A model generated the notes under the pieces. That model was not told the origin of the DNA. It saw only the letters and a program-made list of their open reading frames with translations, and did not search any database. A stretch of 64,000 bases of DNA from Stromatinia cepivora (taxonomy: Eukaryota > Ascomycota > Leotiomycetes > Helotiales > Sclerotiniaceae), in assembly GCA_014898415.1 (NCBI GenBank), contig RCTD01000036.1, positions 1-64,000 of the forward strand, in the 5' to 3' direction. Of this stretch, positions 10,480-22,659 are shown piece after piece. The position numbers and the translations under genes are program-made. Position 1 is the first letter of the stretch; every line of letters begins with the position of its first letter.

Positions 10480-13400
10480 TCACGAAGTACACTGTCCAAA
10501 GGCAGCCTGGCACCCTGAGCCAACATCGCAATATGTACTGCCGCCACCGCAAAATCCATATTGACTACAGCAATTCCCAAATGCGGATCCACTGCAAGTC
10601 CAATTGTCATAGTCGCTACCACATCCGCCGTTAGAAGAAATAGTCTTGGTTGGTGCAGCAAACGCAGTGCTAGTAGTCGTAGTGTAACTTGTAGAACAAA
10701 TGCCAAAGGCAGACTGGCATCCTATGCCACAAAAGTCTGATGTGCTGCCACAATATCCATTTTCACTGCAGCAGTTTGGAGAACCGCAGGTATATTCTGT
10801 ACCGGGCAAAGTTAGTAATTGTTTGCAGAAATATGAACAGACGAAGCCATGTTCTAGGAGTCGTGCATAGCTCGCAAAAGATTTTATAGAGGAGCAAAGC
10901 CCTATGCAGGGTCGCTTACCATTGTCACCACCGCATGAACCATCAGGAGTTAGCGTGACAGTTGATGAGGCCGCGGCTGTGGCTGTGTTTGTTGTGGTAG
11001 AAATCGTCACAGACGCTGTGCTGCAGCTACCGAATAGAGATTGACATCCTACGCCACAAAAGTCGCTCGTTGAACCACAATTTCCATACTCCGAGCAGCA
11101 ATCCCCGAATGCACTGCCTTCACATGTGTAATTCGTATTATCCGCCCCACACAGTCCGTTAGGTGAGATGTTGGAAGTGCCATTTGACCCGGTTGTGGTT
11201 CCTGCGACGCAGTAACGATAGCCCGGACGAAGCACACATGAAGTCGCTTTGTTCGCGTTCCATGTGAGGGATGGATTCCAGGCCACAAAGTCAGCAACGT
11301 TAACTAGTCGTGCAACAGGAAACGTCAGTGTTATGGCTTTCTATGCTGGTAGAGATTAAGGCCACAAGGTGGATAGATAGATATTTTGGGAAGAACACCG
11401 CGGAAGGGAGGGAGAAACTCACGATCATAGAAATGCGCAATAGCGCCGCATGTATTGATGTTGAATTTACTAAAAAAGTACCGCGCGTATTGTCCACAGG
11501 ACCCCGAGGTTCCGGGTGCAAGCGGGAGGTTGCTGGTTGGTATGAGATTGGGGGACAGGGCACTGGCCGTCGTAGTGATGTTGCCTACTGCTGGCCAAGT
11601 AAATGGCGTAGTGGTAGCGTACGTGGTGACGAAACAGCTGGCGGGGGCCTTGATTTGTGAACATGGATTTTTTGTCGTGGATGTACCGCTGTGACCCAGT
11701 GTGCTGTGTCAGCAGAGAGAAAACATGATCATTTATTGACTCTTTCAAAAGAAGGCATTTTTCAAAAAATTCAACAGGGTCTGGAAATGTCATGGGACAG
11801 ATGCTTACCCATATCCGGAATACGTGGCAATGTTTCCCACGGCCTCGACGCAGTAGTAGGTATCAGTCCAGAGATTGCCACACGTGCTGTTTACCATAGG
11901 ATTCAAGAAGTAGAAGTCCGTGATGGAGATACCCATGGCAATGGATATACTTGCACAGCTGTCACCACTCAACACTAAATAATATTCTGCACCTAGACAG
12001 AGATTCCGGTCAGTTGAGTTTCTCCATCAATGCAAAAGGCTGGAGGTAAAGCTTACAGTCTGTAGTTGTATTTGGCGCTAGGTTGGTAGGAACCGATCTA
12101 TTTATTACCAAGGAAGTCAGCAGAAGCCATGCACTCATAGGAGTAGTCAAGGAGCAGCCTGGTGCTAGCTAGACTTACGCTGTAGGCGTTGTGATGGTTG
12201 CGCTCCCAGTCGATGTAATTGCTGGTGCTCCTGGATAGCTATACACGGAAAGAAGTTATTATATGAAATATGATACTGAGGAGAGAGATGCTTTGGTAAG
12301 AAAGACTTTCTTGCCTCACGCAAATCTGGTAACCCTCCATTTGATTCAAATTTGAACATCTTCGGTTGATGTTAGGATTCCAAGAAATCAATTGTTTCTT
12401 AGAGAATCTGTTGTAACTTTGGACAATTCCATAGCAAGTATCGTTTGCCGCCACAGTATAAAGATCGCACGATTGTGGAATGCATAAACTTGCCCCTGGC
12501 TTTGGGAGATCTGAACAGTATCCAGGCAGGTTGTTCGCTTGCATGAGATAGAATGTGGCAACCTGCTGAGATTTGCTGATGGAATCACAGGTGTCGTCTT
12601 CTTGAATGGTGTACATTGACGTACAGGAATATGCCGCCGTGGTAATGGAAGGAGCTGCAGTCGATGATACAGTACTTGTGACATCCAAAGAGTATGGAAT
12701 TGGAGATGCGACTGGATATTTTGTTACTCCGCAGCTGTCAACTAGTAAGTGGAAAAACTGGTAAATTTTCTTGCTCGCTGTAGTATATTTGAACTAACTT
12801 ACGACGACGTTAATGATGAATACATGCTAGCGGAATCATCATCCCATCCAAGTGGCGAATCTAGCTGGCTCTGCTGAATGAGGAGATTGCAATCCGAGCA
12901 AATCTCAGCCGAGGTTAGGTCGGTTGTGTCATTATTCCATGCGAAAAAATCCGGAAAGCAGTATTCATTTGTTGATCTGGAAAGAAAGATATCAGTCAAC
13001 GGTGAAGCATTAGCATGAATAAGGGCATACTCACGGATCTGTTACACATGTGTAGTTGTATGTGAACAGCAGAATATCAGTAGTGTAAGTTGGGGGGTAT
13101 GTCACTCCGCCGGTGACCACCAGGTCTGAATTGATGCAATTCAGAAGTTGCTGAGCTTGTAAATCCTCTAGCGCCTCAAGGCATGTATCGGTGCAAATGC
13201 CAGGAAGATTATTCGATGTTGGAAATAGCTTTCCCTGTGCAATTTCATACAGCGTTATGTTACATGCGATGTTTTCACTAAAAGTAGCACTATATCGTGA
13301 GACTGGTAAGCATTCCCTTCAACAGTTTTCTGTGAATAACGTACTTGCAAGCTGCAGAGAAGTTCCCTGGAGCCTCAATTTGAGGAGCCCCCAGAAAAAT

Positions 13401-13538
13401 CTGAGAATCAACCATTGATTGCATGAGGGTGCTCCCAATCTAATCTCAACGTCAACCAAAAGAGTCTGATAGCGACGCAAGATGTGTCTCTGTGGGTATT
13501 TGGGGTAAACTGACCAGAAGATGTTGAAAGAGAGACAT
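10480..13538 (-). CDS. Secreted protein with four LysM and three CBM18 (hevein-type) chitin-binding domains
   Basis: Eleven-exon minus-strand model: 13538-13515, 13400-13345, 13277-13035, 12976-12803, 12734-12315, 12238-12179, 12097-12057, 11992-11809, 11703-11423, 11303-10920, 10796-10480. All phases agree, giving about 727 residues. The N-terminus is hydrophobic (MSLFQHLLIFLGA), as expected for a secretion signal; an upstream ATG at 13589 would add 17 residues, and this first exon is the weakest part. A Cys-rich region is followed by four LysM units (two in the 12734-12315 exon, one in 11992-11809, one spanning 11703-11303). Three eight-Cys CBM18 motifs of the CCSEYGNCG type follow, separated by Ser/Thr linkers. 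LysM and CBM18 bind chitin oligomers in the wall or apoplast. It is divergent from the GH18 chitinase at 16398, a pairing known in fungi. The 12314-12239 intron begins GC rather than GT. Confidence 0.85.
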
Positions 13539-13740
13539 AGTGAAAAGTATTTTAACATTTCGTGGCAAAAAAAAGGTGCATCTCTCCATGACTTTAACTT
13601 TTGACACCCCAGGGCAAGTGAGCCTCACCTGATCCGGGGCCAAATTGAATTCGGAGAAGGCGATCGATCACATTTGGTTTATTAGTGCTTGCTAATTAGT
13701 AGTCTGTGTACGGCATGATTTATGAGAGGTGCGTTCAATC

Positions 13741-15540
13741 TATAAAAAAGTTAATAAGTGAAAATAGCCTTTATAGTTTTAATTTATCTATAATAATTCA
13801 ATCAAAAAACCTTTAAATTGAAAAAAACAAAGAGTAATCAAATAATATCGATTAAAAACTTTTTGAATATATAGTTTTCTTAGATTTAAACTTTATAATT
13901 ATTTATCAATCAATAATCAATTAAAAATAATAATAATATTATTATTATTAAAGAGAAGTTTCAAATTGAGAAGTATAGATGTTTTACAATAATTTAAAAT
14001 TTAAAATTTTTAAAATTTCAAATATGTAACGTTTTTCCTATACAAAATAAGCGATTTTTTTGAACTCTTTTGCTTTTTTGATTTCGAATATATATAACTT
14101 CGAAAAAAATTATATAGGGGTGTTTTATTTAATATTTAATGAATTTTGAATAGTTATCTTTTTATGAATATAGATTTTAATAAATTATATTAAGTTTTCA
14201 TATAAATAATAGAGGTTTGAAAAGCTGAAAAATCGTCAATTTTGATATGATTTCGTTTAGTGTGCGGTGAGTCCGGACCAGAACTCTTACAATTTGTAAA
14301 TTATTTATTTATATATAATTTAAAAATAAAATTAATAAATGATTTGAATATAGAAAAAATAATTATTAATATAATTTTGAAAAATATTTATATTTCAATA
14401 TTAAACAATTTGTTACAAAACAAAGATATTAAAAAGTAGAATTTATAAATATTTTCAAATAAAAAGAATTTCTAAAATCTTATAAAATATTTAAAGAGAA
14501 AATCTTCGAAGAATTAAACCAAGTAAAAAAATTAATAGAAAAGTAATATAATTAATAATTATTTATATTAAAAGAGAAATTCGAGATTGAAAAGATAAAA
14601 AAGATATAAGTAATATATTTAATTAAATTACAAATCAGATTAATTTATTTTCTAGTTAGGGGAATCGAGGGAGTAAATATCACAAAATTATAACTATTTT
14701 CGAAAATTATTTTAAAAAGTATATAATTAAAAAAAGAAATAAATTAAAAAAGGAATCGATTGATTTCATATATATAAATTATATTTTATATTTCTTTTAA
14801 AATTTGAGTTTAATAAACTTAAAAAAAAAGAATCATAAAAATAAAATTCGAAAATATTGAAAGAGAATTGAATTAATAATATATCGGTATATAAATCAAA
14901 GTATATTATAAATTTCTGAATATTATGAGGGTTGAAGGATATGTTTGAGATTATATTGGTATTTAAATCAAAAAAAGAAAAATAATTTCCAATATCAATA
15001 AAAAGATTATTTAAATTTAAAAAAATAATAATAAAAGATTTTTATTTTTGTAATTAATAAATAAATTGAAAACTTTCGAAAGTAATTAAAATAAATATTA
15101 AAGTATAATCAAAATTATAGTTTTTATAAATAAATAATTTTTCATTAATTAAACCCGAATTATTCTCACACAACCAACCCCCCTCTTCTTAATTTATATT
15201 TTTTTTAAATATAATTCTATCTTTTATATTTAAATTTTTTATTAACAAAATAGAAATTTAATATAATAATATCTTTTAATTTATTTTATAAAGTTTTTAT
15301 TAATTATTATACAATTCTAATTTATATAATTCTATCAAAAATATAATAATCGAAGATAGAAACATTATTTATTTTAGAATTTCGATATAATCCAATAAAA
15401 TTATTAAGGGAATTTATAAATATCAATATTTATTTTATTCATTTATACAAAAAAACTATTACCAATATTGAAAGGATTAAATCATTTTTGATAGAATTAT
15501 TGCAAAGTGAAATCAAATAATTTACAGGATTAAGTATATT
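13741..15540. other. AT-rich block between the divergent LysM and chitinase genes
   Basis: About 1.8 kb of RIP-like, very AT-rich DNA with abrupt edges against balanced sequence on both sides. No long frame and no matching LTR copy elsewhere in the window was found. A small less AT-rich patch (about 14250-14290) contains a TCCGGA palindrome. It separates the two divergent promoters and is probably an old degraded insertion. Confidence 0.6.
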
Positions 15541-16397
15541 TTAAGGTTATTTATTTATTTGCCCCGTCCGAGTACAAGATTGCTGATAATTTCGCGATAA
15601 AGGAATCAGCATTCGAAATTTTCCTCTTTCAGCATGAAGTCTATGATCTATCATGATTACCCATAAGATGGGTGGAAAATATCGCCATCACATACATACG
15701 GTAACTCGGGAGCGGATGTTCATTTGCGCCATGATACGATACGATAGCGTACAATGCGACATGACACTGTAGTGCCGTATAAACTCAGAACTGACACGAA
15801 ACCCTTTTAAGAAGAGGATCGAAAATGGGTTGGTGACTTCACGAAGGCACAGGCCGTAAGTATTGTTACACCGCCTTTACTCCGTATTACGGGATAATAC
15901 ACCGCGATAATCATCTTAATTACTTCTTTGGAATTATTATTATGCTAATAACTTTTCAACCACAACTCACTAAATATTAAGTATTATATCAAAAAATCAG
16001 GAATTTCAATAAGATCCCTTCTAAAGAATCCCTTTTTTATCTTTCCTTCCAAAGCCCCTGAAAACATATAAAGGATGATTTGCCGGCAGAAAAGTGCGGT
16101 GTAACAATATTTAGGGCCTGTCCCTCCGTATAGGGTAGCAGCGTAGTACGATGTTCATGAGCCTTTTTCTGAGTTTCGGATGCCAGAAGCCGCATCTCAT
16201 ATCAGTTGAGCAGTCAGAATTTTCATTCCTTAACCATTTTGAGATGTTAGCAATAAGATAAAAGGAGCTTCGACGTGCACGGATCAATTGCTTAACATGC
16301 AGCTGCTCTCACTCCTTTTCAATTTAGTGTGTGATATGGAAAGGGCTCTCTTGACTCTTTCTTGGTATCCACTCACTGTTCGACTTTCTTTCTCAAC
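15541..16397 (+). promoter_or_regulatory. Upstream region of the chitinase gene
   Basis: Balanced-composition DNA immediately 5' of the chitinase ATG, interrupted by a 245-bp MITE (15863-16107). No single transcription-factor site can be assigned by eye. Only about 290 bp of non-transposon sequence remains between the MITE and the start codon. Confidence 0.4.
15863..16107. mobile_element. MITE in the chitinase promoter, TA target site
   Basis: Perfect 12-bp terminal inverted repeats (TTGTTACACCGC and its reverse complement) enclose 245 bp of AT-rich DNA without coding capacity. TA duplications lie at 15861-15862 and 16108-16109. This pattern fits a non-autonomous Tc1/mariner element. Its ends differ from those of the MITE at 8082, so it is a separate family. 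Confidence 0.85.
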
Positions 16398-19300
16398 ATG
16401 GCAGAGCAGTGGCGATTATCACGCCCAAAGTATGCTTTCTTAACACTTTTCTTTCTTGTGATAATCATCACTCTTTATGGCCCGTATATAAGACATGGCG
16501 TGCAGCCTCACACGAAATCATTACCTACCAAGTTTGAATTGTCTTCAACCTTCCATAACTCGGGATTCAAGCGCAAAGACGACCAACATGTTTGTTCTGC
16601 AGTATGTTTTCATAAACTACATTGATCCTAATCCGTGGCTAACTTCTGCTCCAGGACAAACCGTGTGCAAATGGTGCTTGCTGGTGATTTTCTCCGCCTT
16701 TCCTGGTAGATCATGCTATAAGACAAAATAGTAACTTGTCTTAGCGGTTCCTATGAAGGTACTACAGTGGGAGTCTGCGGTTATGGTAATGAACTTAATG
16801 TTTCATTTTGAGTACTAGGACTGAATTTGTCTAGGCTCTACTTATTGCGGATCTGATTGTTCATCAAATTGCAATGCCATGGCGCCATGTGAGAGAAGCT
16901 TCCTATAATGCCTTGATCAGACTAACCATTTTTCCAGGCGGAAGAGATGCACTTTCGGAAAACACTTTCTGTCCTTTGAATGTTTGTTGCTCGGAGTATG
17001 GGTTTTGCGGTACTGGAGATCTCTTTTGCTCCGACGGTTGCCAAAACAACTGTGTGCTAGATCCCGCTCCACCTTCAGGTGGAAACACCAAGGGAGTTCT
17101 AAACAGAGTGATTGGATACTATGAAGGATGGTAAAATGCTCCCGTCCTGTTTCGTGCTGCTTGTGAATAACAGGGTGATAGGTCAAATTCCCGCACTTGC
17201 TATGCTTTCCCTCCCAGTAGCATACCCAAGCAGGGCCTCACACATGTGAACTTCGCCTTTGCCTACATTGATCCCAACACATTTCAGATTACTACGATGG
17301 AGTCTGACATGCCGACTTCTCTTTTGATCGAAGCTGCCGACATCAAGTCCCTGACCTCTGGCATTTCAGATGTCGAGACTTTCGTCTCCCTTGGTGGCTG
17401 GTCATTCTCGGATAATTTAACCACAACTCAGCCGATATTCTCCAACATTGCGGCTAGTGAAGTAAACCGAAACAAGTTTGCTGGTAACCTTGTTGGCTTT
17501 TTGAAAGAATACGGCTTCGATGGAGGTAAGTTGATTTTTTGGGTCTCGGCTTTCTTACTCGGCCTTCATAGCCCAAACATGTCATCGATAGTTTTTTTTA
17601 AAGAAACATGTCCTCAGTTTCACGGAGAACTTTTGAACAATTCGCAGATTCTGCATCACGGGGACTGACCTATATTCCTCTAGTTGACCTCGATTGGGAA
17701 TATCCTGGAGCTCCCGACAGAGGTGGCAAGAAAGAAGACACAGAAAACTATGTCTTTCTTTTGCAGGCTGTGCGTGAAGCTTTTGACAACTCTGACGGTA
17801 CATATGGAATCAGCTTCACGGCCCCGAGCTCGTACTGGTACCTACAATGGTTTGACCTCCCAGGCATGATAGAATATGCTGATTGGATCAACTTAATGAG
17901 TAAGACTTCTGGTACCATCATTACGATTTGTTCGAATCACAACTGACGCAAAATCAGCATATGATTTACATGGAGCTTGGGATTCAACGGACACTATCGG
18001 AAGTATCGTACAAGCTCACACCAACCTCACTGAAATTAAGGAATCAGTCCAGCTTTTATGGCGAGTGGATATCCCTCCTGAAAAAGTTGTTCTAGGTCTT
18101 GGTTTTTATGGACGTTCATTCCAGCTATCGGACGCGTCCTGCGGTTCGCCAGGTTGTGCATTCGCCGGTGCTGCTGAGGCAGGAACATGCACGGAAAATG
18201 CGGGGACGCTTGCATACTTCGAGATCATGGATATCCTAGACAAGCAAGAACCAGAGGTTACTTGGGATAAGACCGATGCTGTGAAATATTTCCAGTATGG
18301 CGCCGCTAAAGATCGGTGGGTAAGCTATGATGATAATGAGACGTTTGCACAAAAGCTAGAGTGGGCCAATAGCGTTGGGTGAGTAGATCAATTATACTTA
18401 CGGTCATCTCTTGGAATCTAACTGGACATTAGACTTGGCGGAGTAATGATATGGTCTGTTGACCAAGACGACACTGATTTCGATGCACTGAGAGGTCTAA
18501 TCGGTAAAGAGATTCCTCACTTATCTAATCTCGAGGCTGCGTCTACTTTAGTTGCAGGCAGTTGGGCCAGCCAGAATGGTCAAGATTGTAAGGAAACTGC
18601 CTGTCTCAGCGATTCAGAAGTTGGTTCATGGGGCAGTGGCTTCGCGCTCGCACCAAACGGTGGTGCTTTTAAGGACACATGCAGAAAAGCTAAAAATAAG
18701 TACATCGTATGTCCTATCGATGCTATGCCTAGCACTTGCCAATGGAGAGGTGGTGAGTCAGGTCGTGCGTGTCACGGTCAATGCCACAGAAACGAAGTCA
18801 CCCTCTTTCACTCCAAGCATGCCACTGTTAATTGTTTATCGCCTGGACAGCAGTCTTTCTGTTGTCAATCCAACACTTGGAATGAACTAGTTGGCTCTTG
18901 TGCCTGGTCGTCTGATGACACCTGTACCGAAGGTAAAACATGGGTCGCAATGAGAAACACATACCTTGTGGAGCGCGACCTTGATTCTAGTGGATATCTC
19001 ACAGTACGAGAAGCGTATTGCTGTGATTCCGGCTTTGATGCTTGCCACTGGATTGGCAAAGGTACCTGTGATGACAACGAATGTGCCGAGTAAGTCAGCC
19101 TGTAATTCTACAAATAATCCTCTCTAACAATAACAGCTACGAGATAGAGCTAACCACCGATGACTATGGAAATTCAACGTCGGAATGCGCCAGGGGCCTG
19201 AATGGGCGCAGGAAAGTTCTGTGTTGCACTCCGCCAAATGATCTTAATCCATTTCTACCGGTGCCAGTCGCAAATATTGTAAGAAGCCCATGCTTTGTTT

Positions 19301-22300
19301 TCATTTATATAATAGAAGCTTTGTATCCTAGATACTTTAACCTTCACTCCAGCAATGGTTAACTTAATCAAGTTCCCCACTCTACCACCAACCACCGACA
19401 TCCCAGATTTTGAAATTGATCGCATTCAAAATTCGCCCACATCCACAGGTTCAGACACAGTCACCGGGGCATTTGGCAGTAAGCAACCTTAAATATATCG
19501 ATTATCATTTCTGAAGATCTTCTTCGAGAGTGGTGTTAGTACGCAAGTGGAATAGGCGCTAATAGTTCTTGGAAAATGTCATGGTTGAAATCGATTTTAT
19601 AGAATTACTCACTGACTTATGATTTTTATAGTGGTAGTAATTGATGGCCCCGCCGATGTAGTGACTAGTCTAACTAAGCGAGACGAATCCCACATCCAAT
19701 TTTTAGATTGCGAGTCGACTGAGAAGCAAGATCCCAAGTCCGTTTATACAGTACGCTATATTTGCATGGACGACTCCCCCAAATCTAACTGCGATGCGAT
19801 CCATCAAGGTGGGGCTGAGGGTACTATTGTTAAGCTTCCTGAGGGTTGTGGCTTTGGAACCTATGGTGTCATTAGTGCTACCCGATCATCGAATAACCTG
19901 ACAGTTGAGCATGAGCTCCGGCAAAGAACTCCATCACCTAATCCTCCTGTGTACGAGATGGACATCACCTATGACTATTCTCTTGTCAAACGCGATTCTG
20001 GGACTGTCTATGTTCGAATAGATTATGGTGATACAGTAGGATATTGGAATGATATCGTTTTGGCAGATTCAATCACGAAGAGAGGCATTAACGAATCCGT
20101 AGAAAAGCGTTTCTGGAGTTCGGATGCGTCAAACTGGAAGACTGAGTTTGACGCTATTCGTAATCTCGGATTACCTGATGCGTATACACTAAACTTAGAA
20201 CAAGACGACATCTACCAGCTGCTATACTCCCAAGATAAGTTGGAAAGCTGCGGTGGAGAAGATGGATGGCTGAACATTGAACTTGAGGGCTCCGGTTAGT
20301 GACTTTCTTTTTCACAACTGCTTGTGGAGTAACGTGGAGCATGCGGCAGCATCCCCTATTTAGACTCGACTAGGCCTTGGTATAGTTACCCTTTACCTTT
20401 TCCGCTTACTGATATTTCTTTAGTACAAAGTGCTCTTCGGTGGGGAGTGACCATGGTAGGGACAATTTCCCCAGAAATCAGCTTTGAGGAGGCGTACGGA
20501 TTTTTTGACGTTGACATGACCATGGTCGGCACTATCATGCTCGATGGGAAGGCATCGATTAATATCGCCGGCAGCACAAAACCCGCCTGGGTGTTTGATA
20601 CAGACATCTCCAATTTCGCATTCAGTGAACCAGGAATAGTGTCCTTTACTCCTAAAATGAACATCTTGGCAAGTATGACAGGACAAGGAACCATCGATTC
20701 GGATTTCAGACTTGGTTTTAGAGCTGGAACAGATGGCTACGCTCGAACAAACGCACCTTTGTCTCTGGGCGATCTCTCCGGTGATGTTGAAAATGTGGTC
20801 GGGCCCGAATCTTGGGACGGATATGCCGGTGGCTCACCCCAATCCACAGGCGAGACCTTATTCAAGAGGGACTCTAGTACCACACTTCTTGGGTTGCTTC
20901 TAGATATGCGGACGTGGTTAGAAATAGACGTTTACGCTCTGGGCACCGATGAGAGAGCAGCTACTGCGGAGTTTCTAGTTGACGTGCCACATTATACTCG
21001 AATTGTCAGTGACAGTGGTAACACTATCAGCGTCATTGGGGGTGATCAACAGGTTGGTGTCGATGTCTATTCATCCGGTATATCATCAAAATGGGAGGCC
21101 GATGATACCAGTCACCTGGTTGGATCTATTGGCAGACCATACATCTTCACCAACAGCACTTCGAACGATGCACCCTTACGTTCTGCACCCAGTTGGGGAA
21201 TATATGCTGCGATTAGTGGCGATTATATCGGTTGTTCTGGCAACAGTACGACTACACTAGTTTGCTATCAAACCAGTAACATGTCAACTTTTGACACAGA
21301 CTGGCTTATCGACCCCGACACTGGTGAGCCTTATACAAGTGAGAGGAGACAGAAGCGAGATATCGAAAACTCGGCTTCCCAAAATCCGAAATACCATTTT
21401 CTCCTACCGCGGCCTTATGGCGCCCCGAGGAGATTCACCGTAATAGCTCCCTCTGGCGCCACCTTCAACATCAGGTCCCACAGATATCCCAACGCGCTAG
21501 GGGGTGCATTTCTCCTGAGCCTCAATCCAGACGCAGGCTATTATTGGTTGGAAAATCCTGAAGACTGCTCGGACGTACGATTCACAGCTTCTGGTGACCC
21601 AAACGGAGCCAATTGGGTCACCGAGCATATTGTGGAGCTAAGTACCTTCAGAATGCTATTGGAATGGATGCTGGGTACCACTACTACAGATCTTGATAGT
21701 AATGTTCTGAGAACAAGTTATACGCCAATTGATGAAGCGTTACTGGCTCCCGGAGGGCAGTTTCAACGGGCTTGGGAGCATTGGTCAGGTTCGATATCTG
21801 AAAGCTCGCCGATTGATGATATTTGGAGAGCTTTTGGGGATGATACTAACCCCTCTGTGCTTGTTAACACCGAAGCTGTTTTCAATGGTATCAAGTTACA
21901 AATATGGCAGGGAAAAAACCCTATGTCGGATAAGAAATGGAAGGACAACGGTTACGATGACACGAGCGAAGAGACAGGCATGATGGCGGCCCAAGCTGGT
22001 ATTTCCACCCTTCGTGCGGCCAGTGCACTGTTCTCCTACTTGAATTCGAAACAGGTTCATGAAAACTTGGTCAATTCATTGAACTCCATATATTCCACAT
22101 TCTTAGACTTTGATGATGCCATCAACGAAGATCGGGCCGCCGACGACCAGATCCATACAGCTACTATGTTTTCTGAGTTTGTCTACTATGTTTTGATCCC
22201 AAGACTTGAGGGGGTACAGTCGTGGATAGATTCGCGCTTAGACGTGATGATGAGTGACTGGACAGCTGTACGGAATGAACCTACCATTACTCAAGCGCGA

Positions 22301-22423
22301 GCTCGGCGGGCCACTCAAATCACTAACGCACTCGAAACTTTACAGGAACAAGTGGAGGAGAATCTTTTACTTGATATAAGCGGCCTTGCATTCACTCCAC
22401 CTCAGCCTCCATCTGAGAAGTAA
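16398..22423 (+). CDS. GH18 chitinase, subgroup C (killer-toxin alpha/beta-like), CBM18 + GH18 + long C-terminal extension
   Basis: Thirteen-exon model, phase-consistent, 1,689 residues: 16398-16601, 16655-16683, 16745-16785, 16835-16888, 16938-17130, 17182-17525, 17684-17899, 17958-18378, 18433-19089, 19137-19278, 19373-19478, 19632-20294, 20424-22423. Residues 14-28 are a hydrophobic signal or anchor. Cys-rich CBM18-like modules lie at 66-104 and 110-148. GH18 spans about 166-525: SLGGW, the full DGVDLDWE motif with catalytic Glu294, NLMTYD at 358-363, and GGVMIW at 503-508. It should hydrolyse chitin outside the cell. A second Cys-rich region (about 540-760) and a large C-terminal part follow, with Lys-Arg sites at 818, 922, 952, 961, 1171 and 1334. 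Family resemblance is to fungal subgroup C chitinases, related to the yeast killer toxin alpha/beta precursor. The acceptor before exon 11 is the least certain junction. No frame break is seen. Confidence 0.9.
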
Positions 22424-22659
22424 TCCATCCAGTTTGTTGTTGTTATGGTGAAAGGACAGACTTTCTATTTCGCGTTAAAGTCATATCGTCGGCTATTGAA
22501 GCCCAATAAGACCCTACTAGCTTTCTTGAATATATAATTTCTTGGATAAAATGAGAAGTACCGTTCAGCACAACGTATAAGCCAATTGAAATGAATAGAA
22601 GATTATGCACGTGCTTATGTGATTGATCTAAATGTTTGAGGAAGATTATCACATATTTA
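22424..22659. other. 3' flank of the chitinase gene
   Basis: Balanced-composition DNA after the TAA at 22421-22423, grading into the microsatellite. It probably holds the 3' UTR and polyadenylation site. I see no second gene. Confidence 0.5.

Noticed and set aside
11310..11978. Plus-strand frames (79-116 codons) across the LysM gene
   Set aside because: They cross exons and introns of the minus-strand gene, whose phases and domains are consistent.
13319..13558. Alternative first exon from ATG 13558 (hydrophobic MLKYFSLCLSF start) for the LysM gene
   Set aside because: It ends in the wrong phase for the exon at 13400; the frame of ATG 13538/13589 joins in phase. RNA evidence could still change this.
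18552..18890. 112-codon second frame inside chitinase exon 9
   Set aside because: It overlaps the well-supported Cys-rich coding exon in another frame.
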